Source: SAR86 cluster bacterium
GTDB lineage: Bacteria; Pseudomonadota; Gammaproteobacteria; Pseudomonadales; Pseudohongiellaceae
Assembly (NCBI GenBank): GCA_002402175.1
Contig: NVVJ01000019.1
Span: 1 to 47,601 of the forward strand
DNA: 47,601 bases
Direction of reading: 5' to 3'
Part shown: positions 1 through 7,299 of the stretch, piece after piece
Numbering within the stretch: the first letter of the stretch is position 1
Layout of the letters: each line of letters begins with the position of its first letter
Program-made: the position numbers and the translations under genes
The notes under the pieces: model-generated
The model's database searches: none
Seen by the model: only the letters and a program-made list of their open reading frames with translations
Told to the model about the DNA's origin: nothing

Positions 1-96
1 CCGGAGTAGACCGTAATGAGGCAGGGATGCCGAATCGAGCCCCCAGGGATGGGTTTACGGCGTGTCTATGGAGGCAATACTGCATCCGCGTCAGTC
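1..96 (+). repeat. Dispersed hairpin repeat, copy 1 (5' end cut by window edge)
   Basis: Positions 1-76 are identical to 20,457-20,532, and similarity continues with a few substitutions to about position 96. The conserved core holds two CAGGGATG submotifs and ends in GGGTTTACGGCG. In the complete copy near 20.5 kb the flanks form a long stem; here the left arm lies outside the window. No protein is convincing in the repeat. It is a REP/MITE-like intergenic element by appearance; the family name is not known to me. Confidence 0.85.
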
Positions 97-157
97 ACCA
101 GGCACTACAGGCCAATAACCTTATTTAAGTAACATGCCCTTCAGTTATTCCGTCTAA

Positions 158-889
158 CTAAAACCAAAACCGATGCTCATGATCCTTGAGCCATTCAATA
201 TAATGATCGCAATCGGCACATATCGCTTCCACCTGGTTCCAGAATCGTTTTGAGTGATCCATGTGTACAAGATGACAAACCTCATGGGTAATCATGTAGT
301 CGATAATGCTGTAGGGCGCCAGCATGATTAGCCAGTTGTATTGAAGGATGCCCGTAGAGGTGCAATGCCCCCATTTGGATTTGGTTTTGCGTAGTTTGAT
401 CTCAGTAATTTTGTGCTCAACGCCTAAGTGCCGTGCTAATCCTCTGGCCCTGGGTAATATGTATTCACTGGCTTTGTCGATTAAAAAGTCTTCGACCTGA
501 ACCCTGGCCTTCGCCGCTGTCAGTTTGTGCCCCTGAATAATAAACTCGTCGCCATTCAGCAGAATTCTCTTCTTTCGGCCTTCTTTGAATACAATCGTGC
601 GCTCTTTTGCACGATAGAATATCTTTGCGCCTTTCTCGATACGCAGTACTTCCTTGTCGCGTAGCGATTCCTCGTAGAGTCGACCTTCGATCCAGCCTTG
701 ATTTGAGTTGATAAACTCTTCTACTTCGGCTTTTGATGCTCGTAGCGGGCAGCGCACGACTACTTTCTTATGAGTGATATAAATTGCCAGCGTTTTACGC
801 TTGCTGCGCAGCACTTCGCATTCAAAAGAGCGCTGGGAAGAATTTCTTTTTCCGCCAAAATTCAGAGATAATATTTTAGATATACTCAT
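158..889 (-). CDS. YgjP/WLM-type (M48-like, SprT-related) zinc metallopeptidase domain protein
   Basis: A 243-residue cytoplasmic-looking protein without signal peptide or membrane segment. The C-terminal third carries HEVCH (about residues 202-206) followed by HMDHS, which fits the zinc ligands HExxH plus a downstream His of the YgjP/DUF45 family; the segment KSKWGHCTSTG and the C-terminal FW ending are also typical of that family. The family is a predicted metal-dependent hydrolase whose substrate is poorly known. The gene lies tail-out next to a repeat and head to tail with the methyltransferase at 910-1452, with a 20-base gap, so co-transcription is likely. No strong ribosome binding site is visible. 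Family call is secure, function is not. Confidence 0.85.
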   Translation of the reverse strand: MSISKILSLNFGGKRNSSQRSFECEVLRSKRKTLAIYITHKKVVVRCPLRASKAEVEEFINSNQGWIEGRLYEESLRDKEVLRIEKGAKIFYRAKERTIVFKEGRKKRILLNGDEFIIQGHKLTAAKARVQVEDFLIDKASEYILPRARGLARHLGVEHKITEIKLRKTKSKWGHCTSTGILQYNWLIMLAPYSIIDYMITHEVCHLVHMDHSKRFWNQVEAICADCDHYIEWLKDHEHRFWF

Positions 890-909
890 TTCGTTTCAAT
901 ACTCGTGCC

Positions 910-1452
910 CTATTCGGGCCTTCTGGCAATCAGGCTGGCGATGGCTCGTTGAGGGTCCGTCGCTTGACCTTCAAAACTATGAATTATTTCCCAACCATCA
1001 AAAGTATTAAGCAACTCTCCGGGCTGAAGAAGGAAATCTGGGTTATTGGGCCTACCAAATTCTCTTTGCTTTATTGTGAACGTTTCATAAAAAATCAGAC
1101 CACCAGGTCGAATTGATTGTTTAATCGAGTCCAGTAAAGGCCGGTGCAAATAGTTAAATACTATTACAGCATCGAACTGTTTGTGCTGCAAAGGATAGCT
1201 TTCTTCTTCCTCAAAATCGACTACCCAACACTCGCCTGTCAGTCCCTTATTTTCCAGTACTGCGGCGAGAGTTTGTATAGCAGCCTCATTATTATCTGCA
1301 AATGTTACAGATACATTATGGCTAGCCAAAAATAAACCGTTTCTACCCATGCCACAGGCCAAATCCAGCACACCATAATCCGCTTGCAAGTCTTTCAGAA
1401 GCTGAAGATTTGATATCAGAAGTGGCGACGCACTGGTGCTAGAATGTGACAT
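910..1452 (-). CDS. Class I SAM-dependent methyltransferase, TehB-like
   Basis: A 180-residue protein with a Rossmann-type SAM site: LDLACGMGRNG (about residues 29-39) is motif I, and VTFADNN ends the second strand. FDAVIVFNYLHRPLL is the motif IV region and GGLIFYETFT the post-motif strand. Length and motifs fit the short TehB/UbiE-like methyltransferases; the substrate cannot be read from the sequence. It is transcribed divergently from cmoA, itself a SAM-binding protein, and precedes the YgjP-type gene on the same strand. Similar small methyltransferases are often named tellurite resistance proteins, but nothing else here supports tellurite resistance. Confidence 0.8.
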   Translation of the reverse strand: MSHSSTSASPLLISNLQLLKDLQADYGVLDLACGMGRNGLFLASHNVSVTFADNNEAAIQTLAAVLENKGLTGECWVVDFEEEESYPLQHKQFDAVIVFNYLHRPLLDSIKQSIRPGGLIFYETFTIKQREFGRPNNPDFLLQPGELLNTFDGWEIIHSFEGQATDPQRAIASLIARRPE

Positions 1453-1560
1453 GGCTTACCTGTTAACGCGCCATTGAAAGTCTGGCTCAAAGAAGATCAT
1501 AAAATAGTTTAAACTAAGGCAAGTCACAACACGCAATCGATAATATTTGAGGAGTTTCCA

Positions 1561-2298
1561 ATTAAGTCAGAAGCAAACAAGGATCGTATCTTTGCTCAGG
1601 AAATGCTTCCAGGGGACTTTGTGTTTGATGACAGAGTTGCCAATGTTTTCGAGGATATGATTAATCGGTCTGTGCCCGGGTATAGCACCATAATAGCGAT
1701 GATTGGGGTATTGGCCGAACGCTATTGTCAGGAGCAAAGCAATATATACGACCTTGGTTGCAGCCTGGGGGGCGCCACGTTAGCGTCGGCCCGTGGAGTG
1801 CGGTGCAAAGACTATTCGATTATCGCTGTAGACAACTCTATTGCCATGATAGAAAAACTCGAATCAAAGCTAGCCGATTTCCCTGAACTGTCCAGCCATA
1901 TTCAATGCCGCTGCGAAAATCTGCTAGAAACTGAAATATCCAACGCCTGCGTTGTGGTTCTCAACTTCACTCTTCAGTTCATTCCCCTAGCTGAGCGTGC
2001 TGGCTTGCTGGAAAAAATTTATGCCGGAATGAAACCCGGTGCTGTATTGATTATTTCGGAGAAAATTGTCTTTCCAGATGAAACACTCAATAAGCTGTTT
2101 ATCGAGATGTATCACGGCTTCAAAGAAAACATGGGGTACAGCAAACTTGAAATTAGCCAAAAAAGGGCTGCATTGGAAAACGTGTTACTGCCAGAGTCTA
2201 TTGCCACGCATCGTGAGAGGCTTCAGCAAGTTGGATTTCATTCTTTCGACGTGTGGTTTCAGTGTTTCAATTTTGCCTCAATGATCGCATTTAAATAG
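1561..2298 (+). CDS. cmoA: Carboxy-S-adenosyl-L-methionine synthase CmoA, probable AUU start
   Basis: CmoA converts SAM and prephenate to carboxy-SAM, the donor CmoB uses to build 5-oxyacetyluridine at the tRNA wobble position. The body (FDDRVANVFEDMINRSVPGY, then YDLGCSLGGATLAS as SAM site) is clear CmoA. The first ATG (1603) would remove the conserved N-terminal stretch; the reading frame upstream of it encodes KDRIFAQ, which resembles the N-terminus of other CmoA proteins. The only well-placed upstream codon is ATT at 1561, six bases after GAGGAG (1549-1554), giving 245 residues. There is no in-frame ATG, GTG or TTG between the upstream stop at 1510-1512 and 1603. Followed after 8 bases by cmoB. 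Identity is very secure; the AUU start is an inference. Confidence 0.93.
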   Translation: MKSEANKDRIFAQEMLPGDFVFDDRVANVFEDMINRSVPGYSTIIAMIGVLAERYCQEQSNIYDLGCSLGGATLASARGVRCKDYSIIAVDNSIAMIEKLESKLADFPELSSHIQCRCENLLETEISNACVVVLNFTLQFIPLAERAGLLEKIYAGMKPGAVLIISEKIVFPDETLNKLFIEMYHGFKENMGYSKLEISQKRAALENVLLPESIATHRERLQQVGFHSFDVWFQCFNFASMIAFK

Positions 2299-2306
2299 GC
2301 ACTGCT

Positions 2307-3281
2307 TTGGACTTAACTCCCCTACAGGCATTTATTCAAAACTCGGCGCCAAAAGGCCCGACTCTAAAAAGCCTCCTGCCGCTTCTGGAAAATAGTTATT
2401 TTGATCAGATAAAGCATGGAGATTTCCCAAACTGGCGCAAAAAATTGTCCGCTGCGCCGCAAATAACTACAAGCTCGATCTCTCTAGGTGAAACTGTTTG
2501 TATTGGTAGTCCGTCTGATTGCAGCGAAGCAAGCCTGGGTGAACTGCACCAGCAATTGCTGGACTTCATTCCCTGGCGCAAAGGGCCTTTCAAGTTGTTT
2601 GGTATAGACATTGATACCGAATGGCAATCAAACCTGAAGTGGCGTCGGCTAGAAAATAAAATATCTGATCTTGAAGGCAGAAAAGTGCTGGATGTAGGCT
2701 GCGGTAATGGCTACTACGGATTTCGGATGTTGGAGGCTGGCGCAGAACTAGTATTAGGTATCGATCCTCACATTGCCTACATGGCCCAATTCTGGTTACT
2801 AAAACATTTTGCGCCTGCTTTACCTATTTATGTCTTACCCCTGTCATTTGAACAACTGCCAACACCGTTAAATTATTTCGATACGGTTTTTTCAATGGGA
2901 GTCATTTATCATCGTCGCTCGCCCATAGACCACATTCTTGAGCTCAAGAATTGTCTGCGAGCGGGTGGCGAGCTGGTGATGGAATCAATCTATGTCGATG
3001 GAGAAAAAGGCTACTGCCTGACCCCAGATAAAAAGTATGCACGCATGAGCAATGTTTGGTTTGTACCAAGCATAAAGACACTTGAACAATGGCTCTCGCG
3101 TTGTGGGTTTGTCGACATTCAGGTCATTGATGAATCTGTCACAAGCTTGGACGAACAGAGACAAACATCATGGATGCCATTTGAATCACTCGCGGATGCT
3201 CTTGACCCCGATAATACTGCTGTAACAATTGAAGGACTTCCTGCTCCGAAACGAGTAGTCATTACTGCCATTCGGCCGTGA
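2307..3281 (+). CDS. cmoB: tRNA U34 carboxymethyltransferase CmoB
   Basis: CmoB transfers the carboxymethyl group of carboxy-SAM to 5-hydroxyuridine at tRNA position 34, giving cmo5U and widening wobble decoding. The 324-residue length is that of the family. The SAM site is VLDVGCGNGYYG (about residues 127-138), followed by GIDPHIAYMAQFW and FDTVFSMGVIYHRRSPIDHI, both hallmarks of CmoB. It starts with TTG, 8 bases after the cmoA stop, with only a weak upstream purine stretch, so translation may be coupled to cmoA. No ATG lies near the N-terminus that would preserve MDLTPLQAFIQ. Pairing with cmoA makes the call firm. Confidence 0.95.
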   Translation: MDLTPLQAFIQNSAPKGPTLKSLLPLLENSYFDQIKHGDFPNWRKKLSAAPQITTSSISLGETVCIGSPSDCSEASLGELHQQLLDFIPWRKGPFKLFGIDIDTEWQSNLKWRRLENKISDLEGRKVLDVGCGNGYYGFRMLEAGAELVLGIDPHIAYMAQFWLLKHFAPALPIYVLPLSFEQLPTPLNYFDTVFSMGVIYHRRSPIDHILELKNCLRAGGELVMESIYVDGEKGYCLTPDKKYARMSNVWFVPSIKTLEQWLSRCGFVDIQVIDESVTSLDEQRQTSWMPFESLADALDPDNTAVTIEGLPAPKRVVITAIRP

Positions 3282-3561
3282 TCCATAACACAAAATTAAC
3301 TTTGCTTTTCTCGATTCCTACAATTGAGCAAAAGGGGTCAAGGCACGCTTTTATTGATGATGGCCTTCATGGAACAACAAGTATAAAACCTTGCAATTGC
3401 AGTGACACATGCCATATTTTCTACTGTTTTCTCAACTTGAATGAAATTGCAGCAATTCAATCTCAATGCGGTTGACGCGACCTTCCAATTAGTTTAGTTA
3501 TACGCCCTGACTTTTATAGGGTCAGCTCTAATTCTATTTATAACCAATGAGAGAAATAATA
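3282..3561. other. Intergenic region before the IS200-like gene
   Basis: No convincing gene. It contains a motif around 3507-3540 in which CTGAC and GTCAG arms flank a TTTTATAGG spacer, then CTCTAATTCTATTTA. GGGTCAG-type motifs are often found next to REP-associated tyrosine transposase genes, and this may be a remnant of such an element end. A 65-codon frame starting at 3278 has no protein-like features. Confidence 0.4.
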
Positions 3562-4530
3562 ATGGCTAGGCCTTTACGCATAGAATATCCAGATGCTGTT
3601 TATCATGTATCCAATTACAGCCTTAATAAGCAACGAGTGTTTCCGTCCGCTAAATACTATGAAGCGTTCCTTGCTGCACTTGCTGAAACCTGCTCTCGAC
3701 TCAATGTTGAAGTCCATGCCTATTGTTTGCTGCGAGACGAATATCATTTGGTAATAAAGACACCTGAGGCAAACCTCAGCCGGTTTATGCGCCAGATAGA
3801 TGGTCTATATACTCAGCAGTATCAAAAAATGAAAAAAATAGATGGCTCCCTGTTCAGAGGCCGTTATAAGGCGGTTCTGGTGCAGGCGGATAAATACCTG
3901 CTACCTCTTTCCTGCTTTATTCACTCGAAGATAAAAGCAAACGAGCTGAATTCCTATCCCTGGTCCAGTTATACAAATTTCACTCATAAAGCCAAGCCGC
4001 CCATCTGGTTTAATCGAGACGAAACCCTCAAGCAATTGCACACTACGGCTGCAAAGCGCCCCGCCGCCTATAAAAAGATTGTCGCTCAGGGAGTTAGTTC
4101 TGAACTGGCGCATTTTTACGGTAAAAAGAATCTGTCTTCAATTATGGGTGATGACAAATTTCGCAAGGCTGCACAGAAGAAAAAGTCTGCAACCGCTACT
4201 CGGGGAATCTCCAGGGGAGCCAATGCAAAATGGAGGCCTTCCTGTAAGCAGATTATTTCGGCTGTCGCCAAGCAGTTCAAAGTTTCTGAACCAAGTATAT
4301 ACAAAGCTGCGCGAGGGCCCGGCTCAAAGAATGTACCGCGATGGGTTGCCATGTCTTTATGCCAGGAGCTTTCTGCCGTTACTCTTCAGGCCATCGCCAA
4401 GCTGTTCAAGCTCAAGCGCTATGGAACTGTTTCAACGACAGTGGGCAAACTAAAGAAAGAGTGTGAACAGGATCCTAAGCTGCGAGCAACAATTGAAAAG
4501 CTTACCAAGAAGCTTAGCAAGGGAAAGTAG
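3562..4530 (+). CDS. Degenerate REP-associated IS200-like (Y1/HUH) transposase protein with DnaA-like HTH C-terminus
   Basis: The N-terminus (MARPLRIEYPDAVYHVSN) and PEANLSRFMRQIDGLYTQ, GSLFRGRYKAVLV and PWSSY are signatures of REP-associated tyrosine transposases (RAYTs). Two catalytic features are altered: the metal-binding His-x-His is Glu60-Tyr61-His62 (DEYHL), and the position of the nucleophilic Tyr, in the usual RYIHLNPVRA stretch, is Phe119 (CFIHSKIKA). The C-terminal part, about residues 225-322, resembles the helix-turn-helix of DnaA domain IV (IYKAARGPGSKNVPRWVAM, then a recognition-helix-like VSTTVGKL). The frame is intact and followed by a terminator, so the protein is probably expressed but cannot carry out standard strand transfer. 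Start chosen at 3562 because MARPLRIE matches the family start and a purine stretch lies upstream; ATG 3547 is the alternative. Confidence 0.85.
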   Translation: MARPLRIEYPDAVYHVSNYSLNKQRVFPSAKYYEAFLAALAETCSRLNVEVHAYCLLRDEYHLVIKTPEANLSRFMRQIDGLYTQQYQKMKKIDGSLFRGRYKAVLVQADKYLLPLSCFIHSKIKANELNSYPWSSYTNFTHKAKPPIWFNRDETLKQLHTTAAKRPAAYKKIVAQGVSSELAHFYGKKNLSSIMGDDKFRKAAQKKKSATATRGISRGANAKWRPSCKQIISAVAKQFKVSEPSIYKAARGPGSKNVPRWVAMSLCQELSAVTLQAIAKLFKLKRYGTVSTTVGKLKKECEQDPKLRATIEKLTKKLSKGK

Positions 4531-4544
4531 CAACCCGATGAACT

Positions 4545-4583
4545 AAAAAAGCCGAACTTCCTTATAGGAGGTTCGGCTTTTTT
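4545..4583. terminator. Bidirectional intrinsic terminator
   Basis: AAAAAAGCCGAAC-TTCC and GGAG-GTTCGGCTTTTTT form a 17-base stem with one G-T pair and loop TTATA. The A run on one side and the T run on the other make it work in both directions: it ends the IS200-like gene on the plus strand and the rpmB-rpmG operon on the minus strand. Confidence 0.93.
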
Positions 4584-4628
4584 AATGAGCAAATTTTAAC
4601 GAACTCACAAAGAGTTCGGATCAAGAAT

Positions 4629-4784
4629 TTACTTGATCTTTGCTTCCTTGTAGATCACGTGCTTGCGAACAACAGGATCAAATTTTTTGATTTCCATTTT
4701 GTCCGGCATAGTGCGCTTGTTTTTGTCAGTGGTGTAGTAATGCCCTGTTTTGGCACTTGAAACCAGTTTGATTTTATCTCTCAT
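4629..4784 (-). CDS. rpmG: 50S ribosomal protein L33
   Basis: A 51-residue protein of the large ribosomal subunit. The minus-strand translation starts [19 protein letters not shown], continues [17 protein letters not shown] and ends [10 protein letters not shown], matching the usual L33 length and sequence. It carries no zinc-binding cysteines, so it is the C-minus form that does not need zinc. The gene lies 49 bases downstream of rpmB on the same strand, the standard rpmB-rpmG order, and is followed by the terminator at 4545-4583. Confidence 0.98.
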   Translation of the reverse strand: MRDKIKLVSSAKTGHYYTTDKNKRTMPDKMEIKKFDPVVRKHVIYKEAKIK

Positions 4785-4833
4785 AATATTGCCTGCCTAT
4801 TTCTGACTGTGCTGCTATCTGCTATGAACGAAC

Positions 4834-5070
4834 CTAAACTCGAATGCCGCTATTTCGGACATTTGCCAGCACGGTATCAATACCTAGCTTATCTATAATT
4901 CGCATGCCTTTTGTGGACACACGTAATTTCACAAATCGTTTCTCAGACTCGACCCAAAATCGATGAGAATGAATATTGGGCGAAAACCGACGTTTAGTTC
5001 TGTTATTCGCGTGAGAAACATTGTTTCCTGTAATTGGCTTTTTGCCAGTTACCATACAAACCCTGGACAT
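4834..5070 (-). CDS. rpmB: 50S ribosomal protein L28
   Basis: A 78-residue basic protein of the large ribosomal subunit. [32 protein letters not shown] and [21 protein letters not shown] are diagnostic for bacterial L28, and the length is usual. It precedes rpmG on the minus strand. GAGG lies 8 bases before the ATG. An AT-rich stretch with TTAACA upstream (about 5100-5115 on the minus strand) may hold the operon promoter, but I do not call exact boxes. Confidence 0.98.
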   Translation of the reverse strand: MSRVCMVTGKKPITGNNVSHANNRTKRRFSPNIHSHRFWVESEKRFVKLRVSTKGMRIIDKLGIDTVLANVRNSGIRV

Positions 5071-5235
5071 TTTGCTGCCTCGTGTTGAATAAATTATTCT
5101 GTAAAAAAAGTGTTAACTCTGGATTTCTGAACCCACTGGAATAAATTCGTACATGGGCCAAAAAAGAGCTGCGTTTTATACCAGAACGATCTGCCAATAG
5201 CAAGATAAACCCTATAATGCGCAGGCTTTACCAAG

Positions 5236-5922
5236 TTATAGCAGGCCTCTTTCGGCAAATGAAACTACCATCGAATTACCAATAACCAGATGGTCCAACA
5301 CTTTCACCTCAATTGTCTGCAGTGCCAGCTTAATCTTTCGGGTAATAGCGATATCTGCCTGGCTGGGCTCAGCGACGCCAGAAGGGTGGTTATGGGCCAG
5401 TATTACCGCAGCCGCATTGTGGTAAAGGCAGCGCTTGACCACCTCTCGAGGATACACAGCCGCACCATCAATAGTCCCTCTAAACAGCTCTTCCAGCTTG
5501 ACCACATGGTGTTGGCTATTGAGAAACAGGCAACTGAATATTTCACTTTGGCAGTCTCTGAACTTAGCCCGTAAATACTCGCGTGTAGCCGTTGAACTGG
5601 TTAATACATCTCTGGACTTAATGCCTTCCAGCATATGCCGCTGAGATAACTCTTTGATCGCGGCGAATCGGGCCACTTTTGCCAGGCCTATTCCACTATG
5701 GCTAATAAACGCTTCCCGCTCAGCCGCCATAATTCCTACCAGCCCATCAAAATGTAGTAGTAGCTCTCGCGCCAGGTCCAGAGCTGATTTCCCCCGTGTT
5801 CCGGTTTCAAGCAAAACGGCGAGCAGTTCTGCATCCGACAGGCTTGCAGCACCATTATCTAGCAGTCTCTGCCTGGGGCGCTCTGATAGAGGCCATTTGG
5901 CAATACTCGTGACTGAGGTCAA
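5236..5922 (-). CDS. radC: RadC-family JAB/JAMM domain protein
   Basis: A 228-residue protein with the N-terminal helix-hairpin-helix-like RadC segment (PRQRLLDNGAASLSDAELLAVLL; HSGIGLAKVARFAA) and the JAMM metal site HNHPSG (His177, His179) followed by Asp190 in SQAD. The EIFSCLFLNSQHHVV strand is also typical. Length is normal for chromosomal RadC. It has long been named a DNA repair protein, but its molecular role is unsettled. The gene is divergent from coaBC with a 165-base gap, as in many gammaproteobacteria. The zinc site is complete, so activity is plausible. Confidence 0.95.
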   Translation of the reverse strand: MTSVTSIAKWPLSERPRQRLLDNGAASLSDAELLAVLLETGTRGKSALDLARELLLHFDGLVGIMAAEREAFISHSGIGLAKVARFAAIKELSQRHMLEGIKSRDVLTSSTATREYLRAKFRDCQSEIFSCLFLNSQHHVVKLEELFRGTIDGAAVYPREVVKRCLYHNAAAVILAHNHPSGVAEPSQADIAITRKIKLALQTIEVKVLDHLVIGNSMVVSFAERGLL

Positions 5923-6087
5923 TACCGAACTCCTTTTCTGTGATCTACGAACTCATGCGCTAAGGCATGGCATCAAATAGTAGACCCTGCGGATCAAAAT
6001 CCCCCAATCCAGCGCCAAATTGATTAACACAAGGCTACCTGCTAATCTTGCTCTCCCTTTACAAGTGCCTGTATCTATTGTGTTTTC

Positions 6088-7278
6088 ATGTTAAGTCTCA
6101 CTAACAAAAGACTATTGCTGGGTATTACTGGTGGCATTGCCGCTTATAAATGCGCCGAGCTAACCCGCTTGCTTACCAAGGCTGGCGCTGACGTTCGTAT
6201 AGCTATGACACGAGCGGCAACTGAATTCATTACGCCACTTACTATGCAGGCACTTTCAGGCAATCGAGTTCACCTTGATTTGCTGGACAGCGACGCCGAG
6301 GCGGCGATGGGGCACATAGAGCTGGCTCGATGGGCTGACCTGATACTGGTTGCCCCGGCGACTGCCGACTTCATCGCGCGTATTACTCACGGCCAGGCAA
6401 ACGATATTCTTAGCACGCTGATTTTAGCGACATCGGCACCTGTCGCTATCGCTCCTGCCATGAATCAGGCCATGTGGGCAGATTCAAGCACCCAGGACAA
6501 TCTGCAGACACTGGCAAAACGTCGTTATCATATTTTTGGCCCAGGAGAAGGTGATCAGGCTTGTGGTGATGTAGGCATGGGTCGCATGCTGGAGCCCGGC
6601 CAACTCGCCGAGCTATGTGCCGGGTTATTTGAAACTGAGCTTCTGTCTGGTCGCCATTTTGTTATAACCGGAGGCCCTACACGTGAAGCCATTGATCCGG
6701 TTCGTTTCATTAGTAATCACAGCTCAGGGAAAATGGCTTATGCCCTGGCGGCTGAAGCTGTTGCCGCTGGCGCAAAAGTGACTCTAATAAGTGGCCCGGT
6801 TAATCTCTCCGTTCCCGACAGGGTCAACTGCATAAACGTCGTCAGTGCTAATGAGATGCTGCAAGCGACACTACAAAATATTGATGGCGCTGATGTCTTC
6901 ATCGGCGTAGCCGCGGTTGCCGACTATCGCCCAGAAAAAATCGAACCAGAAAAAATAAAAAAATCTGACGAGCAGATGCAACTCACCTTAGTTAAAAACC
7001 CGGACATCATAAGTGAAGTTGCCAAGTTGGAGCAGCGTCCGTTGGTGGTCGGTTTCGCCGCAGAAACACAGAATATTGTCGACAATGGAAAGAAAAAACT
7101 GCAAGCCAAAAATCTCGACATGCTATTCGCCAACAATGCTACTGAAACGTTTAACAGTGATTCCGTTTCCGTTACAGCAATAACGCCTACTGCTCAAACA
7201 GAACTAGCAACCGCTAATAAGAATGTCGTTGCTCGCAATATGTTGCAGCTCATTTCTGAGCAGCTTGCAACAAAGTAA
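6088..7278 (+). CDS. coaBC: Bifunctional phosphopantothenoylcysteine decarboxylase / phosphopantothenate-cysteine ligase
   Basis: This enzyme performs two successive steps of coenzyme A synthesis: ligation of cysteine to 4'-phosphopantothenate and FMN-dependent decarboxylation. The N-terminal CoaC flavoprotein domain shows LLLGITGGIAAYK, and PAMNQAMW at about residues 125-132 is the PxMNxxMW motif. The C-terminal CoaB domain begins near ITGGPTREAIDPVRFISN, with NHSSGKMAYALA and VKNPDII. The 396-residue length fits a complete fusion protein. The gene is divergent from radC. The gap to the next gene is 21 bases, suggesting an operon with the phosphohexomutase. The dut gene often found next in line is absent. 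Confidence 0.97.
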   Translation: MLSLTNKRLLLGITGGIAAYKCAELTRLLTKAGADVRIAMTRAATEFITPLTMQALSGNRVHLDLLDSDAEAAMGHIELARWADLILVAPATADFIARITHGQANDILSTLILATSAPVAIAPAMNQAMWADSSTQDNLQTLAKRRYHIFGPGEGDQACGDVGMGRMLEPGQLAELCAGLFETELLSGRHFVITGGPTREAIDPVRFISNHSSGKMAYALAAEAVAAGAKVTLISGPVNLSVPDRVNCINVVSANEMLQATLQNIDGADVFIGVAAVADYRPEKIEPEKIKKSDEQMQLTLVKNPDIISEVAKLEQRPLVVGFAAETQNIVDNGKKKLQAKNLDMLFANNATETFNSDSVSVTAITPTAQTELATANKNVVARNMLQLISEQLATK

Positions 7279-7299
7279 ATACCCTTTAAGGCACCGGTA

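Noticed and set aside
910..1452. Tellurite resistance gene
   Set aside because: The methyltransferase only shares a general TehB-like fold; no other tellurite gene is near.
3278..3475. A 65-codon frame after cmoB
   Set aside because: It overlaps the cmoB stop, has no ribosome site or recognisable domain, and its composition is not protein-like.
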